Position numbers and translations under genes: made by a program | Notes under the pieces: generated by a model | Database searches by the model: none | What the model saw: only the letters and a program-made list of their open reading frames with translations | What the model was told of the DNA's origin: nothing | Shown here: in pieces, positions 45,742-53,338 of the stretch | Layout: each line of letters starts with the position of its first letter | Position numbering within the stretch: the stretch's first letter is position 1 | Source: Flavobacterium panacagri | GTDB taxonomy: Bacteria > Bacteroidota > Bacteroidia > Flavobacteriales > Flavobacteriaceae | Length of the DNA: 64,000 nt | Direction: 5' to 3' | Assembly (NCBI RefSeq): GCF_030378165.1 | Contig: NZ_CP119766.1 | Coordinates: forward strand, 1,922,001 to 1,986,000

Positions 45742-45868
45742 TTACCCTCGTTCCCGTACGAATCCTTTGGTATGTCGATATGCCGATCAAATCTAACTTC
45801 CTTTATTAAGTAAGTAAAATTAGATTAAGTAGAAACTTGCCACACGAAAGGATTCGTGCGGGAGCGGG
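45742..45868. mobile_element. REPIN-like element, copy 3
   Basis: The diverged left arm (about 45742-45775) and well-kept right arm (45839-45868, CCACACGAAAGGATTCGTGC) are in inverted orientation. The inner right part (AAGTAAGTAAAATTAGATTA) also matches copy 1. The length of about 127 bp is slightly shorter than copy 1. Confidence 0.65.
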
Positions 45869-45901
45869 AAGCGGGGAGTCTAAATTAAAAACAATAGTAA
45901 A

Positions 45902-46249
45902 ATGGAAGAGAAGCGTAAAATAGTTGGAGATATCTTAATCATTCAACAAGGAGACTATATACTTGAATTTATAAATTTAAAGAATAATGCTGGATTTGGT
46001 TTTATAGGAAATGGTGTTCAATATTACGATCCATTTGGAAATTCAATGATTAGTTACCCAACAGCATTAGTAAAAGACAAGAAGGTTTATAGTTTAAAAA
46101 AAATGCGAGATGAGGTTAAACTACCTGAAGGAACTGCTATACTATTACCAATGGAAGAAATTCAGGAAATTGCTAATAAAACTTTTTATGATGTAGGACA
46201 GTTTCGGACAATTGATTTTTTAACATTTATTATAACCGAAGAGAAATAA
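45902..46249 (+). CDS. Hypothetical 115-residue protein at the end of the vgrG region
   Basis: Not recognised. Starts MEEKRKIVGDILIIQQGDYI; mostly beta with some helix (VQYYDPFGNSMISYPTALV, TAILLPMEEIQEIAN); no signal peptide, so probably cytoplasmic. It follows a REPIN-like copy and is the only clearly intact small gene at this end. A cytoplasmic immunity or accessory role is conceivable but unsupported. Confidence 0.55.
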   Translation: MEEKRKIVGDILIIQQGDYILEFINLKNNAGFGFIGNGVQYYDPFGNSMISYPTALVKDKKVYSLKKMRDEVKLPEGTAILLPMEEIQEIANKTFYDVGQFRTIDFLTFIITEEK

Positions 46250-46345
46250 ATTATTACTACTCGTAACATGATAGGAATAAAAAGATTATCTAGAGATATG
46301 TTGGACTCATTGTTTATAGAATGTAGATTTGAAATGTTTAGTTTA

Positions 46346-46372
46346 AAAAAAAGCGCCTCAATGAGACGCTTT
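46346..46372 (-). terminator. Terminator of nifU, right copy of the 27-base flanking repeat
   Basis: A7, GCGCCTCAATGAGACGC, TTT. Read on the minus strand this is a hairpin followed by a U tract, 22 bases after the nifU stop. It is identical to 39702-39728. Confidence 0.8.
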
Positions 46373-46394
46373 TAAGATATATCTAACTTTAGAT

Positions 46395-47294
46395 TTAAGC
46401 ATTTGAAGCTTCTACTTTTATAGCTTCATCATTAAGCATGCTTTTCAGCATATTTTCGATACCGCTTTTTAAAGTAAATGTTGAAGAAGGACAACCGCTG
46501 CAAGCACCTTGTAAAAGTACTTTTACCGTTTTGTCTTCTTCATTATAAGATTCAAAAGCAATATTACCACCATCAGCAGCTACTGCTGGTTTTACATATT
46601 CTTCTAAGATATTGATAATTTGTTGTGAAGTAACATCTAATTTGTCAAAGGCTTCGTCTTTTGTAACTTCATTTTTGGTTGTAGTCTGAATTAAACTTTC
46701 GTCTAAAACCGTACCGCCGTTTTCAATAAATTGTTTAATGAAAGTTCTTAATTCTAAAGTAATTTCAGACCAGTCATTAATTTCATATTTCGTTACTGAA
46801 ATATAGTTCTCATCGATAAAAATTTCTTTTACATAAGGAAATTTGAATAATTCCTGAGCTAATGGAGAAGAAGCAGTCTGATCGATGTTTTTGTATTCAA
46901 CAGCATTGCGAGTCAGCATTCTGCTTACTACAAATTTTAAAGCAGAAGGATTTGGAGTTGTTTCTCCATAAACTGTAATAGGCTGTTTTTTAGCTTTAGT
47001 TTCATCAATTTTAATGATAACTCCGCCTTTTTCAACAAAAGAGCTTATTTGTTCTGCAACAGCGTCTTTAACATCATCCCAGTCTACAATGCTGTATCTT
47101 TCGATAGCAATAAAATTTCCAGATATATAAACAGTCTTAACGAATGGTAAATAGAATAGTTGTTGAGCCAAAGGAGAAGCCTGAGCTTCGTCAATGTTTT
47201 TGAACTCAAAGTTTTGATTTTGAGTAATAAAATCCTCAAACTCGAACTTTAAAATAGTTGGATTTTGAGTTTCTTTTATAGTGATTTTTGTCAT
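46395..47294 (-). CDS. NifU-family Fe-S cluster assembly protein with two Nfu-N domains
   Basis: 299 residues in three modules: an Nfu N-terminal domain at about 1-95 (ETQNPTILKFEFEDF), a second, similar one at about 105-200 (GETTPNPSALKFVVSRML), and the NifU C-terminal scaffold domain at about 225-295 with the cluster-binding Cys265 and Cys268 in GACSGCPSS. Both N-domains share the pattern SPLAQxLF and a following strand. Nfu proteins carry newly made Fe-S clusters to target enzymes. The gene has its own -7 box (47311-47318) and terminator. Confidence 0.92.
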   Translation of the reverse strand: MTKITIKETQNPTILKFEFEDFITQNQNFEFKNIDEAQASPLAQQLFYLPFVKTVYISGNFIAIERYSIVDWDDVKDAVAEQISSFVEKGGVIIKIDETKAKKQPITVYGETTPNPSALKFVVSRMLTRNAVEYKNIDQTASSPLAQELFKFPYVKEIFIDENYISVTKYEINDWSEITLELRTFIKQFIENGGTVLDESLIQTTTKNEVTKDEAFDKLDVTSQQIINILEEYVKPAVAADGGNIAFESYNEEDKTVKVLLQGACSGCPSSTFTLKSGIENMLKSMLNDEAIKVEASNA

Positions 47295-47310
47295 GGTAGT
47301 ATATTTTTTG

Positions 47311-47318
47311 CAAATTTA
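47311..47318 (-). promoter_or_regulatory. -7 box of nifU
   Basis: CAAATTTA on the plus strand reads TAAATTTG on the minus strand, 16 bases before the ATG. No TTG was found at -33. Confidence 0.4.
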
Positions 47319-47437
47319 CTAAAGTTATTTTCTACTAATACCTATATTTGATTTTTTAATAAAATAATTAAGACTCTTTTCAAGGAAATCGTGTTAAATT
47401 GCAGGAGTGAAAATTATATTGATACAAAATTGCCTTT

Positions 47438-48430
47438 ATGAAATTTAAAATCAGGGTTTTATTAATTTTTCTTATTTCCTCCTTTTTTTCTTATTCGCAA
47501 GAAGGAATACCTGTTTATTCAGATTATTTATCAGATAATTATTACTTAATTCACCCTTCAATGGCGGGTGCAGCCAATTGTGCCAAGATTAGATTAACTG
47601 CTAGAAAACAATGGTTCGGACAGGAAGACGCTCCATCTCTGCAAACATTAAGTTTTAATGGAAGAGTTGGTGAACGTTCTGGGGCTGGTATTATTGTTTT
47701 TAACGATAAAAATGGATATCATTCTCAAAAAGGAGTTAAAGTTACCTATGCCCATCATATTATGTTTTCAAGAGATGAGATCGATTTGAATCAGCTTTCT
47801 TTTGGTATTAGCGGTGGTTTAATACAAAGTCAGTTGGATGAAACGAAATTCGGAGGAACTTTTGATCCTATCGTTTTTGGTTCTATTCAAAAAGACTCTT
47901 ACTTTAATATGGATATTGGAGCTTCCTATAATTTTATGGACTTTTATGCTCATGCAACAGTTCAAGGTTTATTAGAAACAAGAAGAGAATTGTATACAGA
48001 ATATGAGAGCGATAACCTGAGAAAGTTTTTATTGAGTGCCGGATATGTTTTTGGTAAAAATAATAGCATTACCTGGGAGCCTTCGATACTTTTTCAATAT
48101 TTCGATAAAACCAAAGAGAAAACGCTTGATTTAAACTTAAAGGCTTACAAAAGCATGGATTTTGGGAGTCTTTGGGCTGCATTATCGTACAGAAGAGGCT
48201 TCGATGGGGCGCAGTATCTTGCTGGAAATAATGGTGTTGCGTCTCAAAAACTACAGTTTTTTACGCCTATAGTTGGGGTTAATTTCAAAAACTTTATGTT
48301 TGCTTACACTTATTCTCAAGTAATGGGAGATGTAAAATTTGATACTGGAGGTTATCACCAGATTACTTTGGGGATTAATTTATTCTGTAAAAAAGAGCGC
48401 TACGACTGTAACTGTCCTGCGGTTAATTAA
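47438..48430 (+). CDS. PorP/SprF family type IX secretion system membrane protein (stand-alone)
   Basis: 330 residues with a signal peptide ending FFSYSQE, a family N-terminus (SDNYYLIHPSMAGAANCAKIR), a beta-barrel region and an unusual C-terminus with three cysteines (FCKKERYDCNCPAVN). Unlike the copy at 4654 there is no adhesin gene beside it; the neighbour is a gamma carbonic anhydrase 12 bp downstream. It may serve cargo encoded elsewhere or be the general PorP-like subunit. Confidence 0.88.
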   Translation: MKFKIRVLLIFLISSFFSYSQEGIPVYSDYLSDNYYLIHPSMAGAANCAKIRLTARKQWFGQEDAPSLQTLSFNGRVGERSGAGIIVFNDKNGYHSQKGVKVTYAHHIMFSRDEIDLNQLSFGISGGLIQSQLDETKFGGTFDPIVFGSIQKDSYFNMDIGASYNFMDFYAHATVQGLLETRRELYTEYESDNLRKFLLSAGYVFGKNNSITWEPSILFQYFDKTKEKTLDLNLKAYKSMDFGSLWAALSYRRGFDGAQYLAGNNGVASQKLQFFTPIVGVNFKNFMFAYTYSQVMGDVKFDTGGYHQITLGINLFCKKERYDCNCPAVN

Positions 48431-48442
48431 ATATTATTTTTT

Positions 48443-48967
48443 ATGCTGATCAAGTCTGTTAACGGAAAATCACCTCAGATTCCAGAGGATTGTTATGTTG
48501 CTGAAAATGCTACAATTGTAGGAGATGTTACTTTTGGCGATTCTTGTAGTGTCTGGTTTAATGCGGTTGTTCGTGGAGATGTAAATTTTATTAAAATAGG
48601 AAATAAAGTAAACATTCAGGATGGAGCAATTATTCATTGCACTTATCAAAAACATCCAACTTTAATAGGAAATAACGTTTCAATAGGTCATAATGCGATC
48701 GTACACGGCTGTATCATTCATGATAATGTTTTGATCGGAATGGGAGCGATTGTAATGGACAATTGCGTAGTAGAAAGCAATGCAATTATTGCCGCTGGAG
48801 CAGTGGTCACTCAAAATACTGTTGTGGCTTCAGGAAGTATTTATGCTGGCGTTCCCGCCAAAAAAGTAAAGGATATTGATCAATCTGATTTTGCCGGTGA
48901 AATCGAACGCATTTCAAATAATTATGTAATGTATTCAGGCTGGTTTAAAAACGAAGAACAAAAATAA
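48443..48967 (+). CDS. Gamma carbonic anhydrase family protein (left-handed beta-helix)
   Basis: 174 residues of hexapeptide repeats (NATIVGDVTFGDSCSVWFNA, VVRGDVNFIKIGN, NVSIGHNAIVHGCIIHDNVL). The zinc-ligand histidines are visible in IIHC, IGHNAIVHG. The YrdA/PaaY-type family is related to gamma carbonic anhydrases, though many members have no measured activity. It probably shares a transcript with the PorP-like gene upstream and is convergent with the response regulator, with 3 bases between. Confidence 0.9.
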   Translation: MLIKSVNGKSPQIPEDCYVAENATIVGDVTFGDSCSVWFNAVVRGDVNFIKIGNKVNIQDGAIIHCTYQKHPTLIGNNVSIGHNAIVHGCIIHDNVLIGMGAIVMDNCVVESNAIIAAGAVVTQNTVVASGSIYAGVPAKKVKDIDQSDFAGEIERISNNYVMYSGWFKNEEQK

Positions 48968-48970
48968 AAA

Positions 48971-49687
48971 TTATAGGTTAATCCTCTCGAAAAAGGCATT
49001 TTTGTAGCTTTCGCTGATTGGAATTCTTTTATCACTTATTAAAACCTTGTTTTTCTGAATAGATTTTACGTGTTTGATATTAATGATGTATGATCTGTGA
49101 ATTCGCGAAAAACCTTTGCTGGAAAGCAGATTTTCTAATTTAATTAAACTAATAAGAGTTAGAGTAAATTTATTGTCTGTCGTATAAATTTTGACATAAT
49201 CTTTTAATCCTTCTATAAAAAGTATATCTGCAAAATTTAATTTTACATTTTCGTATTCGGCTCTTACAAACATAAAATCCTGCTCGATTTCAGGGGCATT
49301 TGTGTTTTCAGAAATGGTTTGAGTTGCAGTAACAGGCAATAAAACTTGCTGTGCTCTAACAACGGCTTTTAAAAAACGGTGAAAAGGAATTGGTTTAACC
49401 AAATAATCGACTGCGCCGAGATTAAAACCTTCTACAGCATAATCTGAATAGGCGGTTGTAAAAATAACCAAAGGTTTTTTTTCGATGGTGTTTATAAAAT
49501 CAATTCCAGAGAAATGAGGCATTTCGATATCCAGAAAAATCAAATCTACGTTATTCTGATTAATAAATGAGACAGCATCAATCGCATTGTTAAAAGAATT
49601 CATTAATTCCAGCGATTCCACCTTTTTGACAAAATCCTGCAATAATTCTACTGCTAAAGGCTCATCATCAATAATTACACATTTCAT
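48971..49687 (-). CDS. LytTR-family response regulator
   Basis: 238 residues. The receiver domain (1-115) has the acidic pair IIDDEP, the phosphorylated Asp53 in LIFLDIEMPHFSG, and Lys in VKPIPF. The LytTR DNA-binding domain (about 135-238) shows VRAEYENVKLNFADILFIEG, YVKIYT and RIHRSYIINIKHV. It is the partner of the histidine kinase gene just upstream. Such regulators bind pairs of imperfect direct repeats; none was identified with confidence here. A -7 box at 49727-49734 can give it separate expression. Confidence 0.94.
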   Translation of the reverse strand: MKCVIIDDEPLAVELLQDFVKKVESLELMNSFNNAIDAVSFINQNNVDLIFLDIEMPHFSGIDFINTIEKKPLVIFTTAYSDYAVEGFNLGAVDYLVKPIPFHRFLKAVVRAQQVLLPVTATQTISENTNAPEIEQDFMFVRAEYENVKLNFADILFIEGLKDYVKIYTTDNKFTLTLISLIKLENLLSSKGFSRIHRSYIINIKHVKSIQKNKVLISDKRIPISESYKNAFFERINL

Positions 49688-49726
49688 TTTTTCAGAATTA
49701 AGTTTTTATAATTTGTTTTGGCATTC

Positions 49727-49734
49727 AAAAGTAA
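49727..49734 (-). promoter_or_regulatory. -7 box of the response regulator gene
   Basis: CAAAAGTA on the plus strand reads TACTTTTG on the minus strand, 39 bases before the ATG, in the 131-bp gap behind the kinase gene. The same octamer precedes the operon head at 53125-53132. Confidence 0.4.
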
Positions 49735-49818
49735 TTTTAAACCAGTAAATTAAGTTTAAAATTTTCATAAAATACTGACTAAGAAATCAAAATAAGACTT
49801 TAATAAAGTTAATTCAGT

Positions 49819-50934
49819 TTATTGTAGGCTAGTTTTAATTTCATCCAATTTTAGATTTAAATGAACTCTATAATATTCATTATCCTGAGTAATACTTAAT
49901 TCATGAGCATTTGGATAAAGTAAATCAAGACGATTTTGAATGTTTACCAATCCAATTCCTGAATTTTCAGGGTCTTTAACATAGCTTTCAATTGTGTTTT
50001 CAATCCAAAAATCAAGATTATTATCGGTAATGAGAATTTTAATTTTTACGTGGGCAGCACCTTTGTAATCTGTTCCGTATTTGAAAGCATTTTCTACAAA
50101 AGAAATTAATAACAAGGGCTCAATAAATTTATTTTTAGTATCTCCATGTACATTAATTACAATGTCTTCGATATTGTTTAATCTCAGTTTTTGCAGTTCA
50201 ATATAGTTCTGAATATAGTTTACTTCTTTTTCTAAAGCCACCGTTTTGTTATCAGTTTCATAGAGCATATAGCGCATGAGTTCAGATAACGTGACGATGG
50301 CATCAGGGACCAAATCAGATTTTTTGTGTGCCAAAGAATAAATACTATTTAAAGAATTGAATAAAAAATGCGGATTGGTTTGTTTGCGCAGGTATATCAA
50401 TTCGGTATTTGTTCTATGTGTTTCGGCAATCAGTTTGTTTTGCTGATTATTATAAAACTCAGTCAATGTTCTAATAATCGCGCTAATTGTTATAATTAAA
50501 ATATAGAAAAAAGAGGGGCCGAGTTTAAAGAAAATTGGCTGTCTCATCTCAATTCTTCGAGGCATATAATCAGCTCTTGGAAAAAAATGCGGTCCTTGAG
50601 GAATCATTCGAGGAGGCATTATATTTTCAGGTCTTAAGTGTCTGAATTCTGGAATAGAATAATTGATCCTAAAAATCATAAAAACAGCAATAAGACCAAA
50701 AGCAAACAAAAAATACAGCCAGTACTTTTTTTGTAAAAGATAGGAAGGTACCAGGTAAAAATAGTTCAGATAAAACAATACAATTCCAGTGACCCACTGC
50801 ACATAAAAATCATTACTCATTTTAAACGGACTTTCGTAAAACTGAATTAATGAAGTTAAAATAAAGAAAACCCATATTGCGCAATGAAATAGAATTTTGT
50901 TGTATCCGGTATTTTTTAAGGTATCTAACTGCAT
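49819..50934 (-). CDS. LytS/YehU-type sensor histidine kinase
   Basis: 371 residues with four membrane helices in the first ~155 residues, separated by a Pro/Arg/Met-rich loop (about 98-133, RPENIMPPRMIPQGPHFFPR). The His_kinase domain has His189 in LRKQTNPHFLFNSLNSIYSL, and the ATPase domain has LLLISFVENAFKYG and GIGLVNIQNRL. Its ATG abuts the DUF4907 stop with no gap, so it is translated together with the Kelch/DUF4907 lipoproteins upstream. This suggests that those envelope proteins act as sensor partners or targets. Confidence 0.93.
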   Translation of the reverse strand: MQLDTLKNTGYNKILFHCAIWVFFILTSLIQFYESPFKMSNDFYVQWVTGIVLFYLNYFYLVPSYLLQKKYWLYFLFAFGLIAVFMIFRINYSIPEFRHLRPENIMPPRMIPQGPHFFPRADYMPRRIEMRQPIFFKLGPSFFYILIITISAIIRTLTEFYNNQQNKLIAETHRTNTELIYLRKQTNPHFLFNSLNSIYSLAHKKSDLVPDAIVTLSELMRYMLYETDNKTVALEKEVNYIQNYIELQKLRLNNIEDIVINVHGDTKNKFIEPLLLISFVENAFKYGTDYKGAAHVKIKILITDNNLDFWIENTIESYVKDPENSGIGLVNIQNRLDLLYPNAHELSITQDNEYYRVHLNLKLDEIKTSLQ

Positions 50935-51267
50935 TTATAATTTTATTTTTAATAAAATTAAATCTTTTTTGGTTACCGCTGGGGATAAGTTTTGTTTGAG
51001 TTTTTGTTTCACAAGATCGGCTACTTTCAGAGCGTCGTTTTCTGATGCAAAACTTTTGTTGTCGCTTACTACTGGGATTACGGTTTGCTTAATTAAGATT
51101 TTTTCTTTGTAAGAAATTGTATATCCCCATCCTGATTCTGTTTTAAAAGAAGCAGCTGTAAGTGCTTCTTTTTTAGTGCAGGAAATCAAAAATATAAAGA
51201 ATGCCGAAAATAGGAAACACTTCTGGATTAGTGCCCAGAAGTGTTTTTTAATATTAGTTATCATCAT
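50935..51267 (-). CDS. DUF4907 family lipoprotein
   Basis: 110 residues. The leader ends FLISC (Cys30), then SGWGYTISYKEKILIKQTVIP and a C-terminal helix-strand part matching the DUF4907 family. The gene overlaps the Kelch gene by 14 bases, and its stop touches the kinase ATG. Codons 8-17 are encoded by an 11-bp-stem hairpin (51216-51245), so the start region is folded in the mRNA. A shorter start is possible, but only this one gives a full leader. Confidence 0.8.
   Translation of the reverse strand: MMITNIKKHFWALIQKCFLFSAFFIFLISCTKKEALTAASFKTESGWGYTISYKEKILIKQTVIPVVSDNKSFASENDALKVADLVKQKLKQNLSPAVTKKDLILLKIKL
51216..51245 (-). promoter_or_regulatory. Hairpin inside the DUF4907 start region
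   Basis: AACACTTCTGG (51216-51226) pairs perfectly with CCAGAAGTGTT (51235-51245), loop 8 bases. It starts 9 bases after the Kelch stop and lies in the first codons of the DUF4907 gene. On the minus strand it is followed by TTTCCTATTTTC, a weak U tract, so it may act as an attenuator, a translation brake or an mRNA stabiliser. Confidence 0.5.
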
Positions 51268-52258
51268 CGCTTTGTTCTTCTAATGGTCTAAATTCCCAAG
51301 CATCATCAAAATAGGTAGAACCAATTCTTCCTAACATATAGTAACCTCTGTTGTTGATTGTAAAAGCAACAGCATCAGTTCTTATCGCTCCTTCCATTGG
51401 AGTTCTTTCTAACCATATATCAGATGATGGATTGTATTCCCAGACCGTTTTAACGTTTTCACCTCCTACAATATAACCTAATCCATTCATTGAGAAGCTA
51501 GAAGCGTTTGAACGTACAATTGCATAATCGTCGTTGTATGAATAGTCGTCATCAGTATCTTTATCGACATCTCGTTTTCTTGTCCAGGCATCAGTTGAAG
51601 GATCAAATTCCCAAAAATCTTCTTGATAAGTACCATTGTTTACACCAGTCACTAAGTATGCTTTGTCTGCAATTACGAAAACTGTTGCATTACGTCTTTT
51701 GTTTCCGCTGAAACCATTTACAAGAGTCCATGAATTAGTGGTATCGTTATATTGATAAAAATCTTTTAAGTAATTTCCATCATATCCAGTCCCAAAATAA
51801 GCTTTACCGCCAACTTGAAACCCTACTGCAGCATAACGGGCAGTTCCTGCAAAATCTGCTTTTTGTGACCAGCTGTTGCTAACAGGATCATATTGATAAA
51901 AATCTTTTAATTTGTTTGTCCCGTCATAACCAAGACCAACATATCCTTTTTCGTTCAAAGAAAAACTAGAAGCAGAACTTCTTCCCACACCGCTAAAATC
52001 AGCTTTTTGTTCCCAATAATCTCCGGTTGAGTTATAAATCCATAAATCTTTTAAATATTCATCGCCAGTGTAACCGCCAACAACATATGCGAAATCTCCA
52101 ATAACGAAACTTGTTGCACTAGATCTTGCCGGGCCGTCAAAGGCTGATTTCTTAATCCAGTTACCCATTAATTCCTCATCTTCATCATTACTGCAGCTTA
52201 CAAAAAAAAGGCTCGAAAAAAGCGCTGTGAATAAAATTCCTTTTTTTAGATTAATCAT
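51254..52258 (-). CDS. Kelch-repeat beta-propeller lipoprotein
   Basis: 334 residues. The lipoprotein leader ends SLFFVSC (Cys22), then about six Kelch repeats of the type SSATSFVIGDFAYVVGGYTG / DLWIYNSTGDYWEQKADF. These form a galactose-oxidase-like propeller, probably on the outer membrane. No copper-radical enzyme residues were sought or claimed. It sits between a DUF6268 barrel protein (17 bp upstream) and DUF4907 (14-base overlap). This set of genes recurs in Flavobacteriia, to my recollection. Confidence 0.88.
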   Translation of the reverse strand: MINLKKGILFTALFSSLFFVSCSNDEDEELMGNWIKKSAFDGPARSSATSFVIGDFAYVVGGYTGDEYLKDLWIYNSTGDYWEQKADFSGVGRSSASSFSLNEKGYVGLGYDGTNKLKDFYQYDPVSNSWSQKADFAGTARYAAVGFQVGGKAYFGTGYDGNYLKDFYQYNDTTNSWTLVNGFSGNKRRNATVFVIADKAYLVTGVNNGTYQEDFWEFDPSTDAWTRKRDVDKDTDDDYSYNDDYAIVRSNASSFSMNGLGYIVGGENVKTVWEYNPSSDIWLERTPMEGAIRTDAVAFTINNRGYYMLGRIGSTYFDDAWEFRPLEEQSDDDN

Positions 52259-52275
52259 AGTGTATTTAATTTTAT

Positions 52276-53106
52276 TTATTGTTTGTATTTGATCCCTATT
52301 CCTAAAACGTAACCATTTCCTATGTTATAGTCATATACTTGATGATTACTGCTGTCTAATAATTTGTATTTTTTATTAAAATCATAACCTGCCTTAAAAT
52401 TTAAAAACCAATTTTTGCTGACATTACGATCATATTCAAAAGCCGATGTTATTTGCGATAAAACTGCTTTGTCGGTTGTATCTGATGTGTCTAAATGATA
52501 AAAGTTTCCGTTAAAGCTGTTTGTTAGTTTAAATTCATTTCTTTCATTGTTAGAATACCTAATGTGAGAATCTGGGAATCCAACTTTTAGATTCATTTTA
52601 GCATTGAATTTATAATCTAAAGCAGCAATCGGATTAAATTTTGGTGCTCCAAAAATGGAAGTTCTTCCCACTCCAATAACAAGATTGAACCTTGAGTTTA
52701 ACTGCTGGCTAAACGCTATGTTTCCTAAAACTGTTATGTCTGATAAATCTAAATTTTGTTGAAAGTTTGCGGTCGGAATAATGGAGAACTGCCATTTTGT
52801 TTTCTCCAAAATCTGATGCGAAAATTCAAATTTATTTTGAATCTGGTTGAATTTATCTTGCCCCTGATAAAAATCAAAAGGATTTAGTTCATAATTCACT
52901 TTCAAATTAGAATACTCTACTGTGTTGGTTATTTTGAATTTGGTTCCCAGACTCTTTTTATAGGAAACACCAATATCAGTTCCATTAAAATCGATCTTAT
53001 TTGTAGGTTCTATTTTAATATTCGCATAAGCAGCAAAATTTTCCTGTGCCTTGATACTTAGAAACGAAACCCAAAAAAGAGAACAAATTAAAAACCTTAC
53101 TTTCAT
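52276..53106 (-). CDS. DUF6268-like outer-membrane beta-barrel protein
   Basis: 276 residues with a signal peptide ending LSIKAQE and alternating aromatic strands (FKITNTVEYSNLKVNYEL, FGAPKFNPIAALDYKF, WFLNFKAGYDFNKKY) with the C-terminus YVLGIGIKYKQ, as expected for a small barrel. It is the first gene of the operon that ends with the sensor kinase. The DUF assignment is from overall form and neighbours, not a search. Confidence 0.7.
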   Translation of the reverse strand: MKVRFLICSLFWVSFLSIKAQENFAAYANIKIEPTNKIDFNGTDIGVSYKKSLGTKFKITNTVEYSNLKVNYELNPFDFYQGQDKFNQIQNKFEFSHQILEKTKWQFSIIPTANFQQNLDLSDITVLGNIAFSQQLNSRFNLVIGVGRTSIFGAPKFNPIAALDYKFNAKMNLKVGFPDSHIRYSNNERNEFKLTNSFNGNFYHLDTSDTTDKAVLSQITSAFEYDRNVSKNWFLNFKAGYDFNKKYKLLDSSNHQVYDYNIGNGYVLGIGIKYKQ

Positions 53107-53124
53107 TATTTATTTTATTGGTTT

Positions 53125-53132
53125 CAAAAGTA
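53125..53132 (-). promoter_or_regulatory. -7 box of the envelope-sensor operon
   Basis: CAAAAGTA on the plus strand reads TACTTTTG on the minus strand, 18 bases before the DUF6268 ATG. It is the same octamer as before the response regulator gene. Confidence 0.4.
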
Positions 53133-53315
53133 ATCGGATAGTGCTCTAAAAAAAAAGAAGATATATGTATGAGGTGTTTTGATAGACTAAATCCTCTTTT
53201 TTAAGGCTGAAATGATTTTTTTGACGGCAATGGGTATTGTAGATGGTTTTGTGCAATTTGTAGCTTAAAAAAGCACGATAGTATATGTTATAGTGTAGCG
53301 CGAGAGCTTGCCTTT

Positions 53316-53323
53316 TATATTTG
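53316..53323 (+). promoter_or_regulatory. -7 box of the DUF4270 gene
   Basis: TATATTTG matches TAnnTTTG, 15 bases before the ATG at 53339. No TTG was found at the usual distance. Confidence 0.4.
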
Positions 53324-53338
53324 TTCAAAAAATAAATT

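Noticed and set aside
39879..46249. Complete type VI secretion cluster or prophage
   Set aside because: Only a VgrG and small genes are present; no sheath, tube, baseplate, ClpV, integrase, capsid or terminase genes were seen.
46268..46375. 35-codon frame reading into the nifU terminator
   Set aside because: Its last third is the terminator hairpin itself and the peptide has no features; probably chance.
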